A stretch of DNA of 18,647 bases from GCA-020344555 sp964405925 (lineage in GTDB: Bacteria > Planctomycetota > Phycisphaerae > UBA1845), in contig CAYOQG010000083.1 in NCBI GenBank assembly GCA_964405925.1, positions 1-18,647 of the forward strand. Reading direction: 5' to 3'. Of this stretch, positions 14,626 through 18,647 are shown piece after piece. A program made the translations under genes and the position numbers. The number at the start of each line of letters is the position of its first letter. Position 1 is the stretch's first letter. The notes beneath the pieces were generated by a model, which ran no database searches, was not told the DNA's origin, and saw only the letters and a list, made by a program, of their open reading frames with translations.

Positions 14626-17600
14626 TCAACGTTCCGGACAAAACTGCGCCTGTATGATCGCGTAGTCCTCGAGGCCGACCTGACTATCGCCGTTGACATC
14701 CGCACGCGAGCAGTCCTGCGCGGGTACAAAACCTGGCCCAGTCAGGCAACCTACGACGGCCTGCCAATCGTCGAAGCCAATGAAGCCATCGTTGTTGATG
14801 TCACCGGTCCTGTACGGTGGGCATCCGGCGGCACTTACGATTTCGCCCACTGGCGTGTTGGGGCAGCAATCACATTCATCCCCCACGCCGTCGCCGTCGC
14901 TATCCAGTTGCTCGGGGTTGAACCAGAAGGGGCAGTTGTCGAGTTCCTCAACGGTTCCGTCGTCGTCGGGGTCCGGGTTCGCGCACGCGAACGTGCAGCC
15001 GGTCACGCCGTTATCGTTCCAATCGAGCACGGTGTCACAGGCATTCTCAACGCCCGAACCGCCGCTTGCACTGAGGTCCTGCACGTCAATGGCGTTCGGG
15101 CAGGCGAGGTTGCGGGTGAGCTGCGTGCCGACGGAGTCCAGAAGTGTCACGCCCGTGCCGTTCAGACCGAGGATGTTCCGCGTAACTGCACAGTCCGTGG
15201 ACTCCTGAACGAGCGCGCCCGCGAAGGCGTTCTCCGTGCTTGCGCATTCCACAACCTCGGTGTTGGAAGAGGCGTAGATGACCAGCCCCGTGTCATAGCG
15301 GTGAACCAGACAGTGCTGCATGATTCCGTTCGTTGCGCCGCTGGCGATGATGCCGTAGCCGGTTCCATCGCCCACGAGTCTCGCCCCTGCACAATCGAGC
15401 ACAACGTCCGGTCCGAAGAAGACGATCACTCCGGGGTCACCCTCATCGACGATGTAGTAGGTTCCCGGGCAGAGTCGCGTGGATTGGTCGATATACATGT
15501 CATCATGCGGGACTACGCACGTCTGCTCCGTGCAGTCCTCCGGACAACTTACATGATTCTCCGCCGGATCGCATATCCCGTCGCCGCAAGATGTCATCCG
15601 AATGGCGACCGTCGCATGGCTCAGATCGCCCCAGTCACTCGGTTCGAGAATGACGGACTGGTCGGGTTGAACGGTAACGGCCTCTACCGCCGTATGAGGA
15701 ATGTCTCCGTCCGAATAGGCGGCTGACCGTACCAGCTCATTGCCGAACGCCGCGTCGAAGGTCAGCTTGTCCCCACCGCGGTTTGTCACCACCAGCGTGG
15801 TGTGGTTCGGAAGCACGCTCACGTGCACCTTCGAAGCGTTGGTCAGCTGAAGGTCCTCGACACGATACATGCGCCGATCGAGACCCGGCCCGGGATGCCG
15901 AAACACACTCAGATCGACGGTCTTGGCCGCGTCGTTCGTCTCGAAGGTGAGCTGATTGTGCAGTGGATTCCGGTCGATCTGACGCCACGCGGCCTGGTCG
16001 TGGGTGGTGCCCGTGCAGGGTATGTCCTCCAGCACATACGCGGTGCCGACACCGAAGATCGCGCCGGTGTATTTGCCGCCGCGGCCATAGAAGTTCACGT
16101 CATGGTCCCCGAGTGGTGCGAGATAGATGGGTCTGGCGTCGATAGCTGTTCCGGTTGATTCGGACCACGCTGGGTAGGAGAGGCCGGAGGGAATGTCCTC
16201 GTGCGGGACCCCGGCCTGGTCCACACCGATCATGTGCCCGTCGGTGTCGGTGATGTTGCCGTCCGCGTCGCCGAAGATGATCGTGCCGATTCCGTCGAGG
16301 CTGGTCGGAAGCGTCCAGTCCGTACGGTTGACCAGGTCATAGGGGATGTCGAGGATCATGTCCGTCGTCCAGGTTTCGCCGTTTTTCTTGTAGCTCCATG
16401 TGTTCGCGTCGGCGTCGATGTCTATCGCGGGATAGTCATCGGGGTTCGCGTGGACGGTGTTGACGAACTCCGGTTTGTTGTTGTCGTACACGACGATCCG
16501 GTAATCCCCGCCGCCGTCGTCGATCACGGTGTCGTAGTTGATCACGTGGCCACGGGTCAGCCCTTTCTTGATGCTGATCATTCCCTGGTTGCGGTTTTGC
16601 AGACCGGAGATGGCGTCCAAGACGACCGAGTCTGCATCGGCGTGCCCCGCGGCGATCTTGCCGAGGTAGTGGTTGAACAGTTCGGCGGACATCTGGCTGC
16701 CGTGGATGATCTCCCGATGGCGTTCCAGGCTCACGAAGTCGTGCTCGCTATCCGCTTGGAGGTCACGGACGTGTGTTGCGCCGGGATCGTAGCGCGACAC
16801 CTGGTCGTCACCATAATAGAACTGCAATGATGTGCCGGACATGCCGTAGCAGCTCCCAGGCTCGGCGCGGTCGCGATAGGCTGCGAAGTAATAGATCGCC
16901 GCCAGCGGATTCGGGATATAGGTGTTGACCTCGACTTCCTTTCCCAGGCAGTAGCAGCCAACAAACGGCATGCAAAGCGGCACGCCGATACAGAGGTCGA
17001 CGGTGATGTAGACTTCATCCTTGCCGAAAGTCTGCCAGTAGCGCGTAAATGACAGATTGTCCTTGCTCGGGTTTTGGAAGGAATAACCCCAGGCGCGGTT
17101 GTACCAGCCCACACAGTCGAAGGTACAGGGGGCAATCGACCCGTTGTCCTGCCAGTAAGTGACGTTGTGCGAGCAGGTGTTGTTGGCACCCGAGTTGTCG
17201 GTCCCGTTGTCCACGACATCGGAGAACTCGTTGTAGCAGAACTCGTTGCTGTTGACGATACAGTCCTGCGAAGTATTGCGGAACCACAGTCCCTCGGAAT
17301 TCTCGGTACTGTTGTTGCCGTTGATATCGGCTCGGTAGGCCTCTTGGATCTCGATACCGGCGTCGTCGTTATCCGTGATCGTGTTGGTGCGGACCTCGAC
17401 GTCGTTCGCCAGATGCACTTTCACGCCGCGGGCGTTTCCGGAGATCGTGTTGTCGTACACCAATGACTGATGCGAACCACCGCCGACAAGGACGCCGTCC
17501 TCGGTGTTGGTTTGTAGTGTATTGTCATGAATGATCGCTTGATCGGATGCCTCCAACGTAATGCCTGCGCCTTGACTTTCCGCGATCGTGCTGTTTCGGA

Positions 17601-18647
17601 CCACAGTTGAGCTAGAGCTGACTGCCCGAATTCCGTTTGTGTGCGACAGGTCCGCGTTGTCTATCGTCACGGAGTCACAGTCGATGAAGAGAATTCCGTC
17701 GTTCTTTGCGCTGCCGTTGTTCAAGGTCACATTGGAGAGCGTAGCGTTACCCACATTGCAGAAGATGATCTGGCCGAACACGCCGCCCGAGTATGTGCCC
17801 CCCATGGGTTGGTCGTGGATGTACAGCATCGAGGCCGACCCGTGCCCCGTCGTGTTGTTGAGGTAGTAGTTGTTGCAGGCATTTACTGGCCAGATCGAGT
17901 AGGTGGCGTTGTCCGTCAGGAAGTTGTTGTCAAACGTATTGTCCTCGGCATGATCGAGGTAGATGCCGTAGGAAGTGTTTTCCTCAATATGGTTCCTCCT
18001 GACCACGTTGAATGAAGTCGGCAGCGTGTCCGGCTGCGACATGGACAGACCGATGCCGTTGGAGAGCAGTTGGTTGTCTTCCATGGTATTTTTCGAGGAA
18101 GACTTCAACTCGACGCCCGTACCGAAATCGCTCACCGCGCAGTTTCGGATGGTCACGTTCACGCGGTTGTCGAGCGTGATCCCCGTTCCCGAACCGCTCC
18201 CGGAGATGGTATACCCGTTGCAGTCGAGTCTGACGTGGTTCGCTCCGATGTTGATCCCACCCGGCACGACCAGATCCGATCCCAGGGTCACATCGCTGTA
18301 GTCACCCCCGAGGGCATTGAAGCAATCGAGCAGATTCGCACAGATGATGCTGGCGTTCACGGTGCATACCGAGTCGCACCAGTCGATCTGTCCGTCCCCG
18401 TTGAAGTTGTAGATAGTGTCGCACTTGTTGCCGGACCGCGTGTTGCCAGTTCCGGCGTCCTCCGGCGGCGGCCCGGCCAGAATGTCCTCGAGCTTCTGGT
18501 CGCACAGCGAGTTGCCCGTCAGCATGTTGTTGTCGGAACGGACCATAAATATGCCTCGATCATTCTCACCGAATGTACTTCGGACGATCGAGTTGCTATC
18601 CGAGTCCTTGAGATGGACGCCCGCCCCATAGTTGCTGAGGAATGTGC
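14626..18647 (-). CDS. Giant secreted beta-helix, cysteine-peptidase-like, dockerin protein; N-terminus cut by window edge
   Basis: At least 1339 residues; the frame is open through the right edge, and the first in-frame ATG (18546) is internal to a beta-helix repeat, so it is not the start. Numbering from that Met: NosD/pectate-lyase-like beta-helix repeats at about 85-450, typified by NNYYLNN and DNNFLTDN; a putative papain-like peptidase domain at about 470-720 with GSCYGMS (Cys566), RGHVINY (His667) and YDNN (Asp688/Asn689); a beta-rich region to 980; CGDGICDPAEN..CPEDC (987-1005); a second, short beta-helix at 1030-1160; a TSP3-like DSDGDGVGDECDCCP (1215-1229); and a dockerin type I pair, GDINNDGFIGFDDW (1248-1261) and ADVNGDSQVGLEDY (1282-1295). 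It is exported and probably calcium-stabilised. No cohesin is seen nearby. The peptidase call is inference; the repeat and dockerin calls are strong. Confidence 0.92.
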   Translation of the reverse strand, partial: TFLSNYGAGVHLKDSDSNSIVRSTFGENDRGIFMVRSDNNMLTGNSLCDQKLEDILAGPPPEDAGTGNTRSGNKCDTIYNFNGDGQIDWCDSVCTVNASIICANLLDCFNALGGDYSDVTLGSDLVVPGGINIGANHVRLDCNGYTISGSGSGTGITLDNRVNVTIRNCAVSDFGTGVELKSSSKNTMEDNQLLSNGIGLSMSQPDTLPTSFNVVRRNHIEENTSYGIYLDHAEDNTFDNNFLTDNATYSIWPVNACNNYYLNNTTGHGSASMLYIHDQPMGGTYSGGVFGQIIFCNVGNATLSNVTLNNGSAKNDGILFIDCDSVTIDNADLSHTNGIRAVSSSSTVVRNSTIAESQGAGITLEASDQAIIHDNTLQTNTEDGVLVGGGSHQSLVYDNTISGNARGVKVHLANDVEVRTNTITDNDDAGIEIQEAYRADINGNNSTENSEGLWFRNTSQDCIVNSNEFCYNEFSDVVDNGTDNSGANNTCSHNVTYWQDNGSIAPCTFDCVGWYNRAWGYSFQNPSKDNLSFTRYWQTFGKDEVYITVDLCIGVPLCMPFVGCYCLGKEVEVNTYIPNPLAAIYYFAAYRDRAEPGSCYGMSGTSLQFYYGDDQVSRYDPGATHVRDLQADSEHDFVSLERHREIIHGSQMSAELFNHYLGKIAAGHADADSVVLDAISGLQNRNQGMISIKKGLTRGHVINYDTVIDDGGGDYRIVVYDNNKPEFVNTVHANPDDYPAIDIDADANTWSYKKNGETWTTDMILDIPYDLVNRTDWTLPTSLDGIGTIIFGDADGNITDTDGHMIGVDQAGVPHEDIPSGLSYPAWSESTGTAIDARPIYLAPLGDHDVNFYGRGGKYTGAIFGVGTAYVLEDIPCTGTTHDQAAWRQIDRNPLHNQLTFETNDAAKTVDLSVFRHPGPGLDRRMYRVEDLQLTNASKVHVSVLPNHTTLVVTNRGGDKLTFDAAFGNELVRSAAYSDGDIPHTAVEAVTVQPDQSVILEPSDWGDLSHATVAIRMTSCGDGICDPAENHVSCPEDCTEQTCVVPHDDMYIDQSTRLCPGTYYIVDEGDPGVIVFFGPDVVLDCAGARLVGDGTGYGIIASGATNGIMQHCLVHRYDTGLVIYASSNTEVVECASTENAFAGALVQESTDCAVTRNILGLNGTGVTLLDSVGTQLTRNLACPNAIDVQDLSASGGSGVENACDTVLDWNDNGVTGCTFACANPDPDDDGTVEELDNCPFWFNPEQLDSDGDGVGDECDCCPNTPVGEIVSAAGCPPYRTGDINNDGFIGFDDWQAVVGCLTGPGFVPAQDCSRADVNGDSQVGLEDYAIIQAQFCPER

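Noticed and set aside
14422..15726. 434-codon plus-strand frame
   Set aside because: Antisense to the dockerin/beta-helix protein; no recognisable motif and no ribosome binding site.
1..18647. CRISPR arrays, tRNA or rRNA genes, transposases, att sites
   Set aside because: None seen by eye: no regularly spaced repeats, no cloverleaf signature and no recognisable transposase or integrase reading frame.

Overview
The window looks like chromosomal DNA from a planctomycete-type bacterium, possibly an uncultured Phycisphaerae-like lineage. The signs are high GC, TTG/GTG starts, a classic AFTLIELLVVIAIIALL pseudopilin leader, secreted proteins ending in dockerin and thrombospondin-type-3 calcium motifs, a Cys-rich CC..WD..C module of a kind I associate with planctomycete exoproteins, and an ECF sigma gene beside a membrane Ser/Thr kinase. 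This is inferred from protein style; there is no rRNA in the window. No tRNA, CRISPR array or insertion sequence was recognised.

Layout from left to right. (1) 1-2388, minus: an M4 (thermolysin-like) secreted metalloprotease whose C-terminus runs off the left edge. (2) 2693-3169, minus: an unusual small, very basic Thr/Asn-rich protein of unknown function. (3) 3185-3968: a long gap without a convincing gene but with a cluster of inverted repeats. (4) 3969-6336, minus: a membrane Ser/Thr kinase with an N-terminal zinc-finger anti-sigma-like motif, followed by an ECF sigma factor; together they look like a signalling module. (5) 6662-7801, plus: a type II-secretion-style pseudopilin, the only plus-strand gene, divergent from the kinase. 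It ends at a good intrinsic terminator, and a second strong hairpin faces it from the convergent operon. (6) 8221-12542, minus: a run of four genes (UbiD-family decarboxylase, SMC/OLD-like AAA ATPase, TOPRIM/DUF4276-like protein, small lipoprotein). The last three overlap by 4 nt each (GTGA, ATGA). The ATPase plus TOPRIM-like pair has the layout of AbiL/RloAB/PARIS-type anti-phage systems and is the best candidate for an undescribed or variant system here. (7) 12879-14310, minus: a secreted metal-dependent amidohydrolase broken by two single-base deletions. (8) 14307-14625: a short gap holding a vestigial dockerin-like reading frame. (9) 14626-18647, minus: a giant secreted protein whose N-terminus runs off the right edge. 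It has NosD-type beta-helix blocks, a putative papain-like cysteine peptidase domain, a TSP3 motif and a C-terminal dockerin.

Functionally, the window mixes exported surface or degradative proteins (protease, amidohydrolase, beta-helix/dockerin protein, pseudopilin) with a signalling pair (kinase and sigma) and one defence-like operon. A direct link between these groups cannot be shown from the sequence alone.
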